From Lepidodermella squamata (taxonomy: Eukaryota; Gastrotricha), in NCBI GenBank assembly GCA_047495785.1, contig JBLDXI010000028.1, forward strand, positions 372,001 through 436,000: 64,000 bases of DNA, in the 5' to 3' direction. The notes beneath the pieces were generated by a model. It searched no databases. It was not told where the DNA came from and saw only the letters and a program-made list of their open reading frames with translations. This document shows positions 38,853 through 50,104 of the stretch, one piece after another. The first letter of the stretch is position 1, and each line of letters begins with the position of its first letter. A program made the translations under genes and the position numbers.

Positions 38853-40847
38853 ATGGCGCTGACGGGGGTTACGAGATTTTCGACCGCTGGTGGACATCCC
38901 TTCTTTGTGCTCGCCGAGCCGATTTTGACATCTCGAAGCGCAGTGAGAGCCCGAAGCCGCGATTACAGCGGGGCTGATTCTAGTCCTCAAACAATTGAAT
39001 CCAATAAAGACTATCTAATCGACAAGGTCTCAAATTAATTTTCGAGCTGTTTCGTATATAACTTTTCTTTAACAAAGTTGCGGAAGGAAAACTCGGCTTT
39101 GAAGAGTGAAATGATGGTCCTGAAGCAGCAACTTACACAAATGATCTCAAAGCTGGAAGAACAATTTATGACATACAAAATGACGAATGATCGAAAAGTG
39201 GCCGAGGCCGAGCAGCGATTTCAGGTATGAAGTCCACTTCCCAACTTCATGCATTTTTAGCAAATTTCCTCGAAGGAGTCGGAGAATCTACGCCGAGAAA
39301 CTGCTGAGCGACTTCGGCAAGTCTTGGATAGCAGACCTGAAAGTGTTGATCAGGTAGGAACGATTTCATACCATTTCTTTCAATAATCTTGTTTTCTTTC
39401 AGTTAGTATCTCGTGGCAAAAGCGCTCTGACGAGAGAGAAAGAGGCCTACACCCAAAATCCTCCTTCGCCTCACTTGAAATGGAAGATCAGTCGTGAATC
39501 CCCAGTCCCAGAAATTTTCCATGGCGAATACTTTCAAAAATGCAGCAAACAATACAAAAGGCCTGTTTTCAGCGTTACAGCCGGCATCAGTGGCCTGCTG
39601 GTCATAAAAGAGAAACGAAGGCCATTCGAACCTCCTTCCTTGATCATTGTAACTGAACTAGGGCACATTGTATGCCTGTCTCGACATGATTGGTCAACCT
39701 TGGAATGGCAAGCAAAGGTCACGCTTGAAAACATTGACATCGAACACGCAGTTTATGACTCAGTCGCAGACCAACTTTACTTCACCAATTTAGGCAGTAA
39801 CGGCGGGGCGATTTATAAAGCTAGTCGAACTGAACTGATCGCGGCGGCAACTGGCGGGGTTCCTGTGGCTAACTCATCTACAACGGGAAGCCAAAACAAC
39901 TTGGATCAGATACTGCAGATTTCGGCTGCCCGGAGATCTGTGAATGTCCCTCTCCAAGTAATGATAGATTCCTCGCTAACAGAAGGTCGAAAATTCCGTG
40001 GAATAGCGATTGATAGCGACAGTCGGCTTCTCTTCGCCTGTGATCGATACGGAGCTAAGAAAGACATCTCAGTCTGGCTTTTACCGAGATCGGGAGGCGA
40101 AGCGACCGTGCCAAAACTCGTTGCCTCCATCGAATGCCAACACAAGCCGTTACATTGTACCTTTTTCATCGCGCCTAGGCACCAGGCTTTGTCAATTTTC
40201 GGGAGAAACTCACCCCTAGTGAATCAGTCTGCTCTACCAGCTTTGAGACGGTCGGCATCGCGAGAGCGTAGATCTGCCTCTAAAGAGCGGACGCCTAATC
40301 TAGATGATGGCGATGTTTTCGTGCTTGCGGTCAACAATTTCGAAAATTCCACCGTTGAAATTCTGGCAAAGTCGAAGCATGCATTCGCAACAGCTGTGAG
40401 ACAAGCCGCAACTCAGGACAATAATAGTCAATCCCTGAAACTTGACTTTGAGAAGGTTACTGTTTTGGCGGGGTCTGATCATCTAATCAGGGTCCGAACT
40501 GCCAGAGGAAATCCGGCGAATCGTCCTTGCGATTTGTGCTTTGATCAATCGGGAAACCTGTTTGTAATTGATCGTCATTTTAGCAGAATAGAAGTAAGCG
40601 TTTCGAACTCTTTAATTCATTTCTTATGCTATGAAACACTCTTTAGGCCTATTCTTTTGACACGACCAAAAATAAACACAATGATGGCCGGTCTTCGGCT
40701 CAACATCATGAGGTGAAGATGAGGAGGACATGGCACACTGACCCTATTGCAGGATCCATGTTCAGAGTGGCCGTCGCCGAAAATCCCCGGTCAAGACTGC
40801 CTGCAGTTTTAGCTACAAAAACTCATGACGTGATAATGTTCGAGTGA
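38853..40847 (+). CDS. Coiled-coil protein with a C-terminal beta-propeller-like domain
   Basis: Five exons (38853-39026, 39078-39224, 39261-39353, 39403-40593, 40647-40847) join in phase to about 601 residues. The first 60 residues are low-complexity. A coiled coil of about 90 residues follows (KDYLIDKLRKENSALKSEM, then KLEEQFMTYKMTNDRKVAE). The rest looks like repeated beta-propeller blades of NHL type: FRGIAIDSDSRLLFACDRY and CDLCFDQSGNLFVIDRHFSR, then an Arg/Ser-rich insert around RRSASRERRSASKER. I do not recognise an orthologue; it lacks RING or B-box zinc fingers, so it is not a TRIM-NHL protein as seen. Exon 3 may instead start at 39276, since a 36-base intron would be unusually short. 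AATAAA at 40914-40919 ends the gene. Confidence 0.75.
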
Positions 40848-41441
40848 TAGATAGTTTTTAAATTGGACGCATGTTATCTGTAGTTATAGTACATCAGCTT
40901 CCTATGGATTTAAAATAAACTTTTGTTTTGAGTTTGTGAGTTTTTTATGCTAGAAAGTTCTCCATGGCAATCAGGAAAAGTAGTTGGCGGGACGCATTAC
41001 GCTCTATTAATTATTTGAGAAATTAAGCGCCATTTTTTGCTTTTCGACGGAAAAATACTTGATGCCAACAGTTTGCGGCTCATAGTTTTTTTATGTAATC
41101 CTATACCAACGTGCTTACATTTTTTAAGAGAACAAATGCGGGTGAAAGCCACAGATGAGCCTGAAAGCTTTTGTATGCTTGATTTTCTTATATAGCTGTT
41201 TACCTTTTACGAATGCTGGTTAATTTTCGGTGATAAATGTATTATGTCACGGCAGTTTTAATAATAATAAGGTAGCGAGTAGAAGGGAATGAAGGAAGAA
41301 ACGTCAAGAAGCCCTAGCCAACCCACGCGGAAAAAACACCAAATAAAAGCCGGCTAAAAAGTAGTGTTTCTTCACTTTCCACGAGGCTGGTGTGGCGTGA
41401 TTACCTTTTTGCTTCTCTCTCAGAATAAATCACCATCAACA
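40848..41441. other. Spacer upstream of ALDH gene 3
   Basis: Contains the poly(A) signal of the preceding gene. CTTCTCTCTCAG at about 41412-41422 may be the acceptor of a 5' UTR intron, 20 bases before the ALDH start codon. Confidence 0.45.
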
Positions 41442-42983
41442 ATGACGGAGATTCAACCTACTCGCAATCCTGAAGTCAAGTACAAGGATCACTTCATCAA
41501 CAACGAATTCGTTCCATCGATTAGCGGCAAACGGTTCGATACCGTGAACCCAGCGACTGGCGAGAAGATCTGCGATGTAGCCGAGGGTTTTGCCGAGGAT
41601 ATTGACGTCGCGGTTAAGGCTGCTCGTAAAGCTTTCGCCCTGGGGTCAACCTGGCGAACAATGGACGCCTCTCAACGAGGTCGTCTTCTATACAAACTCG
41701 CTGATCTGATGGAACGTGACCGCCTCTATCTAGCCGTGAGTCTTGAAGCAATTTTTCTGTGAAACCCAGATATAGGTTTGAGAATTTTAGTCGCTGGAAA
41801 CTCTTGACAACGGCAAACCATTCTCAGCTTCTTACAACGTCGATCTGGCTCTGTCAATCTCCCACATTCGCTACTACGCTGGCATGGCTGATAAGATCCA
41901 GGGAAAGACCATCCCAACAGATGGTCCTTTCTTCTGCTACACCCGCCTCGAGCCTAAGGGAGTTGTCGGTCAGATCATCCCGTGGAACTTCCCTCTGCTG
42001 ATGCAAGCCTGGAAACTCGGACCAGCCCTCGCCGCTGGTTGCACTGTTGTTATGAAGACAGCTGAGCAGACCCCCTCACTGCTCTATACGTCGCGTCTCT
42101 GATTAAGGAGGCTGGTTTTCCGCCAGGTGTTGTCAACATTGTCTCAGGCTACGGACCAACCGCTGGTCACGCGTTAGCAGTTCACCTTGATGTCGATAAA
42201 GTTGCTTTTACTGGTTCAACCGAAATTGGCCGTATCGTTGCGGAAAATGCAGCTAAATCAAACTTGAAACGAGTCACGCTGGAATTAGGTGGCAAAAGCC
42301 CGAACATTGTCCTGGCCGATGCTGATTTCGACTACGCTGTTGAAATGTCGCATTTTGCCCTGTTTTTCAACCAAGGTCAGTGTTGTACTGCTGGTTCGAG
42401 GACTTTCGTTGAAGAATCGATCTACGACAAATTCGTCGAGGCTTGCGCTGCTCGTGCCAAGAAGCGAACTGTTGGCGATCCTTTTGATCCTAAGAACGAA
42501 CAGGGTGCTCAAGTCGACGAAGAGCAAATGAAGAAAATCCTTGGCCTGATTGAAGCTGGCACAAAGGAAGGTGCAACTTTGAAGTGCGGTGGTAAACGAT
42601 GGGGCGATAAGGGCTATTTTGTCGAGCCAACTGTATTTGCTGATGTTAAAGACGAAATGCGAATTGCTAAGGAAGAAATCTTTGGACCAGTCATGCAGAT
42701 CATGAAATTCAAGAATCTCGACGAGGTTATCGAGCGAGCAAACAATACTTCTTACGGTCTTGCTGCTGGTATCTTCTCAAAGGATATAGATAAGATCAAC
42801 TATTTGACGCAAGGAATTCGAGCTGGAACTGTTTGGGTCAACTGCTATGACATTTTCACTGATCAAGCTCCGTTTGGTGGATTCAAGGGCAGCGGCTGGG
42901 GTCGTGAGAAGGGAGATGCTGCTATTGAGGCTTACACCGAGCCAAAATGCGTTTTCATCAAACTTGCGCAGAAAAATTCATGA
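41442..42983 (+). pseudogene. Cytosolic aldehyde dehydrogenase, gene 3, with one frameshift
   Basis: Exons 41442-41735 and 41791-42983 encode a complete class 1/2 aldehyde dehydrogenase of about 495 residues except for one missing base. After the block [10 protein letters not shown] the frame breaks at the C run 42071-42075 (five C; the alignment with gene 1 needs one more base) and hits TGA at 42101. From about 42077 the correct frame runs on unbroken to the stop with all functional blocks: [31 protein letters not shown] and [10 protein letters not shown]. No other lesion was found, so this may be a homopolymer sequencing or assembly error, or a very young null allele. AATAAA at 43109-43114 follows. 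Confidence 0.85.
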
Positions 42984-43628
42984 GCAAACACTTTTCCGTT
43001 GGCTCTCTTAGCCCCAGAATAACCTCTGCTTTGTGACCCATTATTATTGACCCTGATCATTTGTTCTGAGTAATGAAACTTTAATGCGAGGGCAGGCTGG
43101 TGTTTAAGAATAAACAAACATGGGAACTTTGGAGTGTTTACGTTAGGTGGTGACATAAACACGGCAAGGGGAGACAAGTCCTTGTGGAGTGAGTGCTTTG
43201 CACCTGGAGAGCCTTAAAGATTGAGCGGGGTGTCAGGGCGCGATAGAAAAACCGCCACGCGCGGCGGCGCCAGTTGCTGTGTTGCTACAAACAAAAACAG
43301 CGCTCTAGTAACATTGGTAAATAATCCACTTTGTTGATGCCGCGGCAAGATTTTGCATTGTGAGCCCGCACGGGAGAAAATACCCGCATGGTAAAAAGCC
43401 GTGTGTGCGTGTTTTTGCCGCGACCACGGCCGGCGCGCGCAACAAGTGTGCGCCGCGAGCATATGAGCTGGGTCTGTGTTTTTTAGCCGAGCTCCAAACA
43501 CACTCAGCGAATTTGTCAGCGGATTTTTTGCGCTGTGTTTTTAGCTGATTATCAGTTGAGACGATCGCGGCGACAACAATAAGGCCCGCGACGCTTTTGT
43601 TTTTTGGCGAGCAGCTCGGCTTCGGAAG
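42984..43628. other. Spacer upstream of protease 1
   Basis: Holds the ALDH gene 3 poly(A) signal. The right part (43240-43620) is clearly more GC-rich, with CG-rich strings, and could be a promoter region. No supported gene. Confidence 0.45.
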
Positions 43629-45565
43629 ATGAGCGAGCCGCGGCAAAGCCGTCGCGCGGCATCCTCACCTGCTGCTGCTGCCAGTTTCCCGGCTCCGGCC
43701 ACTGGAACAAGTAACAGTTATAGGTTCGCTACAACGGAGCCATCGGCCCATTGTGATGCCATCGGCCGCCACAAAACCTCGTCTATACAATTGTCGCTGC
43801 ACGAGCGAGACAGAACAATACTAAGCAATATCAATTATCGTAGAAGGCACCGCTCTCAGAAGTATCAGCACTCAGCAATCAGTTGTTACGCATCTACAAC
43901 AACCATCTGCAGCCATCTCATCAGATTACCAGCTTTTGCCGTCGCCGTGTTACTTATCGGTCTTTCCATCGAACTGCCTAACCCGTTTCACAATCGCAAC
44001 TCCCCTAGTGGTTTCGCCCAAGCCTGGCGATACATTTACAGCGCCAACGTCCCTCAAGGTATTGCACCTAAATTATCCGCACTGAGCTTTACTCCACTGA
44101 ATTTTAGGCCAATGCTTATATGCCGACTTTGATTCTTCGCCCCAGTTGCAGTTGAGTGTTCGAGGTCGCCGGCCGCCCGTCTGGCTGCAACAACGCCAGA
44201 GAAGATCCTTAGCTCAGGAGCTGCTAGTATCCAGGGCGGTAAATAGAACGCGGCGGCGTGACCCAACAGTCACGCCAGTTTTAACCGGTGAACAGGTTTC
44301 AATCGAGCCACCCCCGGCCGCCCCTACCCCGATCTCGATAGCTGATATACCAACCCTGCCTCCACTTCCGGTCGACTGGGCTGCTGTATCGCCCAGCCCT
44401 AATAGCAACCAAACTCGGGGCGCGAGACGCCGGCGCATTGTCAACGGCGAGCCAGTCGATGTTGCCCAATGGCCTTTCTTAGTCGCAATCCTAACTCCAG
44501 ATGGGCCTATCAGCAGTCAAGGGTATTTAAGATTCTTGAAACCCCAATACTCAGTCTTGAATTTCTATCTTCTAGGCGAAAATGGGACGAAAATTGCGGT
44601 GGAGTGATTGTCCATCGCGAGTTCATTTTGACAGCGGCTCATTGCGTAATGTGAGTTCAATTTCGTCAAAAATACATTTAATGACCCAACAAGTCATGCA
44701 GCCATACGACGGAATCTTCAGCTGTCATGAGGAACCCGCAAGACTTACTTGTTCGGGTCGGCGATTTCAATCTGTACTCATCCGACCGATCTTACGAGGA
44801 CATCTTGGTCGACAAAACGTTCCAGCATCCGCGATATAATCGTATTTAATTCCTGTTTTCTTCATTCAATTGATTTTTAGAGATCTAGTAAAAGAACGCA
44901 ACTCATGTTGGCCCATTTTTCAGCTTTCCAGATCGATCACGGTTTTGACGTGGCCCTGCTTCATTTATCTCGACCTGTCTCTCAAAGTGCGGTTGTCCCG
45001 TTAAGAACAGCTTGTTTACCACCCCCTGGGTTGGTTCTACCTCATGAAGCAGTGTGCATGGTTGCTGGGTGGGGAGCGACGCAAACCGACGGCAACACCT
45101 CGGCGATTCCGTTATTCACTCGACTGAAACTTGTCCCTTATTCGAGGTGTCGAGATCTGTTCGACATGGCACCGGAAGTTGGGGATGGTCGCGTGTTTTG
45201 TGCAGGCCCGCCCGGCCCTGGTCCGGCAGATACCTGCCAGGGTGATTCTGGTAGCCCGATTTTCTGTCACGTCCCTGCTGGTGGGCCGGTAAACGGTGCT
45301 GTGGCTTGGACATCGATTTGGCAACTCTACGGCGTAGTTTCATTTGGCGGGGATTGTAAGTGAATTTCGAACATCAGCATCCTTGAAATGCATTTTCCTT
45401 GTAGTATGTGGACCTGCGGACTTATCTCCTTCAGTTTACACCTCGGTAGTCTATTTCCGGCAATGGCTGACGGACACAATAGCGAATGAGATGGCGCAGC
45501 GGGGCTCTATGGGTGACCGGCGACGGAGCCACCGCTATCAACAGGACGTACCTTTCTCGTTTTGA
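43629..45565 (+). CDS. Trypsin-like serine protease 1 with long N-terminal extension
   Basis: Chymotrypsin-fold (S1) protease. Exons 43629-44058, 44108-44522, 44576-44650, 44702-44841, 44924-45355 and 45405-45565 join in phase to 550 residues. After about 100 polar residues a hydrophobic span (FAVAVLLIGLSIEL) could anchor the protein as type II, or act as a signal peptide from a later start. A Pro-rich linker follows, then the activation site RRRR|IVNG. Catalytic residues are His in TAAHC, Asp in FDVALLHL and Ser in GDSGSP. The Asp six residues before the Ser (in ADTCQGDSG) predicts trypsin-like cleavage after Arg or Lys. The end VYTSVVYFRQWL is typical. The block AWRYIYSANVPQG is shared with the next gene. 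It lies in tandem with protease 2. Confidence 0.88.
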
Positions 45566-45937
45566 AAAAAATGTGAATGCTTCTGACCGTTTAGAAACGA
45601 AATGCTGATTGTTTATATTTTTTCTAAGAAATGTAAAAAATTACATGTTTCAAACATTTTCTACCTCGCTTTGAATGAAAACGCTGCGTATTTTGTTTAC
45701 TCAATAAAGGCTTTTAAACTGATTCTCATTGACATCATTTTCGAGACAAACAATTATTTCACGAGGAAAACAAAGAGGTTCTAAAAAAACGGTGTGCACG
45801 TGGCTCAGTGCGGATTGTCTCTTACGCGTAGGTTTAATGTGCGCGAGGCACGCTAAAATTCAAACGAGCACCGAATATAACAACGGCTGTGATTTGCTGC
45901 CGTGATCACTTTTTTGGTTTTGATTCTCCTAGAGAAT
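45566..45937. other. Spacer between the two proteases
   Basis: AATAAA at 45703-45708 probably ends protease 1. No gene seen. Confidence 0.5.
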
Positions 45938-47411
45938 ATGTCACCGACGATTAGTGCTTTTGGATTTTTGACATTGATAATTGGGCTATCTATTTTTCTT
46001 CAACATTCCGAGGCGTGGCGTTACATTTACAGCTCGAATATAATTCAAGGCCCGTGTATTTACGCAGATTTCGACACTGCTGCGACAGGAACAATCAATT
46101 TACGTGAAAATGATGAGTCCGAGTCTGAACGAGTCGAGCGTGAAGCCTCTTCTATAATTAAACGAGTCGTCAATGGTAAACCTGCGGATGTAACAAACTG
46201 GCCATGGCTTGTCGCTATTTTGTAATAATATTCAGATCTTCAACTTTCAAAATTTTGAAAAAGATTTCTTTCCAATACTTAAGGACTCCCAATGGACCTA
46301 TCAGCAGCCAAGGGTTAGGAATTAGCAAATGAAGGAAAGGTAGTTGACAATATTTTCTATCTTAGGCGAACTTGGGACATCAATTGTGGAGGGGCGCTCA
46401 TACATCCAGAATTTGTTTTAACAGCAGCGCATTGCGTGATGTGAGTTCGTGAAACCTTCAAATAATTTTCCAACACCTCACGGTTATTTTATTAGCCATA
46501 CGGAGAATGAAACCTACTATTATCGCCGCAACGCGCAAGACCTTCTTTGCCGCATTGGTGACAATGATCTTTATCGAGATGATCGTCCCTTCGTCGATAT
46601 TTTGGTTGACAGAACGTTTACCCATCCACAATACGATCGTAAGGCTTACTGCTTACTCACATTCCCAGTGAGCCACATTTTCAATTTCCATATAATTTTA
46701 GCTATTGTTGTTGATACTGGCTATGATATTGCTTTGCTGCACTTATCCCGACGTTTAGAACGAGGCCCCAACGACCCATTGCGAGTAGCTTGCCTGCCCC
46801 AGGCGGGCCAGACCTTGCCAGCTGGGTCGAAATGCTACGTAGCAGGCTGGGGTGCCGTTTCAACTGAAGGCGATACAAGCCCGGTTGCACTATACACTAC
46901 TATACAAATGTCTACATGGGAACAATGTCAAAAGGGCTACGGTTTTTCGAATCCTAGCTCAGCAGACGGAAAATTGTTCTGCGCCGGTCCTCCCCCAGGT
47001 GGTTATCCAACGGACACATGCACCGGTGATTCAGGTGGAGGAATTTTCTGTAAAGATCCGAATGGCTCAGGTTTCAACTCCCTGTGGCAATACATTGGCC
47101 TCGTGTCGTTTGGAGGAGATGGTAAAAAGCGAACACTGCTTAACTGTTAAACCATATTTTCTGTTCATTTGCTTTCAGAATGTGCCCCGAAAGATCTCAC
47201 CCCCGGTGTCTACACTAATGTTGCTTATTTCCGTCAGTGGATTCTGGACACAGTAAGCGGCTATTTGTTGACAATGGCAAGTCCTACGCAGGCGAATGGA
47301 ATGAAGGATCCTTATGTTGGGTGGCTGCCGTGGTACTACAGCCGGTTTCAGAGTTCGTGGCGGCGCGATAATAACAAAAAGCCTTCAAACCAACACCACA
47401 GCCGAGTGTAG
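45938..47411 (+). CDS. Trypsin-like serine protease 2
   Basis: Tandem paralogue of protease 1, with introns at the same places. Exons 45938-46221, 46284-46313, 46366-46440, 46496-46638, 46702-47121 and 47179-47411 join in phase to 394 residues. A signal peptide (MSPTISAFGFLTLIIGLSIF) precedes the shared AWRYIYSSNIIQG block and a short acidic propeptide. The likely activation site is KR|VVNG. His is in TAAHC, Asp in YDIALLHL, Ser in GDSGGG, where Gly replaces the usual Pro. Asp in TDTCTGDSG again predicts trypsin-like specificity. The propeptide is far shorter than in protease 1, without the Pro-rich linker. Secretion is inferred from the signal peptide; the physiological substrate is unknown. 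Confidence 0.9.
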
Positions 47412-47647
47412 CCTCGATACCCGGAGAGTAATTATTTTCTCTATCCACTTGTTTGGTATTTGTTGTGATGGTAGCGGGAGACAGTAATTTATGAGCTAAG
47501 TAAACACTTGCACAAGTATTTTGTTGATTGGATGAGATTTGTTGATTACGCACGCAAATATCGTAATTCCATCAAATAGCAATCGTATCGATTTTCTTCC
47601 CTAACTGATTCACTTCAACGACGCAGCGAAAATTGCATTATCATAAA

Positions 47648-49579
47648 ATGATGTCTAGTGGTAAGTTCAAAATATACCTAGCAATTTTTGGTCTTATCCA
47701 ACTCGCAAATGTGGGCGTCTGCCAAGGAGGGGTTGCAACAGCGAAAGTAACTTCACAGCTGCTTTCCTTCAAAGCATTGTTTCAGCTTGTTATGCATTAC
47801 AGCGCTTGCAGAAGAAGCTGTTCAGCAAAAAATCACCCGCTTCATTTTGGAATCGTATAATCAAGCCGACGGGTCATTTTTACGGCGAGGAGGATGACAT
47901 AACCGAGCCCTTAGTCGTTAAGCTCAACATTAAGCTCGTCCAACTCATTCAACTGGTCAGTTTTGCCTCACGTTAGCGGCCATTGTTAACTGTTAAATTT
48001 TGATTTCAAGGATATTCGTAATCAAATGATGATGACGAATTTGTTTATACGCCAAGAATGGGTTGATGAGCGACTCACGTGGGATCCGAAAGAATTCGGA
48101 GGCGACACCACGGTGCGCACCTTAATTTTACTCCCTTGTCTCTCAAATTTACTTTTTGGCTTAGATACAAATCAATCCTCAGTCTATTTGGCTGCCAGAT
48201 ATTGTTCTATATAACACAGCAGATGGGAAGTATACTCTGAACACTGACAGCCAATTCTCGAAAGTCATCCTTTACCACAACGGCACGGTTATTTACGAAC
48301 CAGCGGCAATTCTGAACAGCTTCTGTGCAATAAACATGCACAGCTTTCCGTAAGTTTCAGCTAACATCATTCAGCTGGTGAATTACGAGATTTTTTCCCC
48401 AGTTATGACCAGCAGTGTTGCAATCTCAAGTTTGGTTCGTGGACTTACAGCTCTCGACTACTTACCCTGAAAATATCTGGGCCCGGAGCTAACGCGAATG
48501 GCTCGGAAGGCTTTATCGACATGTCAATATTCGACGATTCGAATTCGGAGTGGGAGCTCAGAGAAACACCAGGGAAGTTGCACACTCAAACTTACACATA
48601 TGCTCACACTGGTCCTGAGCCTTACGCCGGTAAGTCACGTCTTGGATCTGGCAATTAGAGAATCACATTTAATTTTGAAGATGCAACTTATCAAATCTGC
48701 ATGAATCGGAGATCACTTTTCTATACCGTGAACTTGGTCATGCCATCGGCGGCTATTTCTTTCACTGCAGTTTTGGCATTCTGTCTGCCACCTGGTAATC
48801 CAAAAACCTTAAAATGTCTTTTCAACCAGTATTTGTGCGTTGCAGATAGCTTGGAGAAAATAAGCCTCTCGATCTCAATTCTTCTAGTCCTACTGTTTTT
48901 CCTTAATCTACATTTGGAGCTATCCCCTCCTTCAAGGTATGAATGATGTGTGATAGAGAGCTTTTTGATTTCAGTCATTTTCCAGTTTGGTGATACCACT
49001 CCTCGGAAAATACTTGCTGTTCACGACTTTGCTGATTTTCATGTCGACGGCCGCATGCGTCTACACCCTCCACACTAGCTTTGTCATGCGCCGTTCTGTT
49101 CTCAAAAAGAAACCGCCATCATTCGCTAATTTTGCGCGAAAAATCTGCTCCGGGTTTCAGACCGCAGCGATAAAAGCAAGCGGAGTAATAACAAGCGTTG
49201 ACGATGACGGCCCTCAGCAAGAAGAGCAGTGCATTGCGAAGAAGGGCAGTATAACGTCGTGTTTCTGCTCGAAATGCCTGAAGGCTGCTCGTGTTTTCGA
49301 TGTGAAGTTGACGCATCTTCTAGTGAACAGCGCCGAGTATAGACATCTTTTCTCGACGCGATTCCTCAAACGCTGCATGTACGACATTCAATGCATTTCA
49401 AGCTCGCTAAGACGACACGAGTACGCTAAATTGGTACGTCGCAGTATGATGAAGCTATGATTTATAGATTTCCGATATATCCACTACAGATTTCCCATGC
49501 TTGTAAAGAGAGGGGCATGTTTGCTGATCGGATTCTATTCTTTGGATTCCTTACAGGGTTTGAATTGCTTAAGCGCTGA
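47648..49579 (+). CDS. Nicotinic-type Cys-loop receptor subunit (non-alpha)
   Basis: Ligand-gated cation channel subunit. Nine exons (47648-47746, 47803-47955, 48011-48112, 48165-48349, 48403-48629, 48681-48794, 48846-48936, 48986-49433, 49490-49579) join in phase to 502 residues, typical of the family. Signal peptide, then ITEPLVVKLNIKLVQLIQLD, QEWVDERLTWDP, IWLPDIVLYNTADG and the Cys-loop (C-AINMHSFPYDQQ-C). M1 starts at SLFYTVNLVMP, M2 at EKISLSISILLVLLFF, followed by SSLVIPLLGKYLLFT (M3). The paired cysteines that mark alpha subunits in loop C are absent (the region reads AHTGPEPYAD), so agonist binding would need a partner subunit. M2 keeps the Glu-Lys pair at its inner mouth, fitting cation selectivity. 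The last exon, giving M4 (FADRILFFGFLTGFELL), is short and easily missed. Confidence 0.9.
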
Positions 49580-50104
49580 TTGAACAGATTCTAAGAAGTA
49601 TTTTGCAGATGCTTCTTGGCGATCATCGAAATCTTCACCCACTGTTGTATGCCGTTGTTTCATGACGAAAGAGCCCTCGACTTCGTAAATCAAACCGCTG
49701 GATTTTCCGTGCGATCCCGCCAATTTACTGAGGATAGCTCAGATCTGGATAAAAACACATCCCATCACCTTTAGAGACGCCACTTTTATTGTTACTTCCA
49801 ACTTCATCATAGAATTTCAGGATTACAACGGAACCGCCGGTTGGTGAAAGAGCCAACAAAAGCAACTTATATTGAATAATTTATAAGCGAGTAGACTCAA
49901 CTTTCAGTGGCATTTAACATATCACACAATAAATAGAATAAAAATTTAGCAGGTAAATGAGATCATTTTTTAGCCTTAGAATCACATTCCAATTATTTTT
50001 CAAGCACAAATCTCAGAATAAAATCACTATATAACTGAAACAGGTGAGATAACGCGACAAACTTTGCATGTCACAGGTGAATTTTCGTTTTTAGTTGCTC
50101 CCTT
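49580..50104. other. Convergent spacer, no gene seen
   Basis: Lies between the stop codons of the receptor gene (plus) and dynein-2 (minus). AT-rich; it holds the 3' UTRs of both. No clear poly(A) signal could be assigned. Confidence 0.5.

Noticed and set aside
33806-42983. An operon of the three ALDH genes and the propeller gene
   Set aside because: Spacers are 0.36-1.5 kb, each gene has its own poly(A) signal and ALDH gene 2 has its own TATA box, so separate transcription is more likely.
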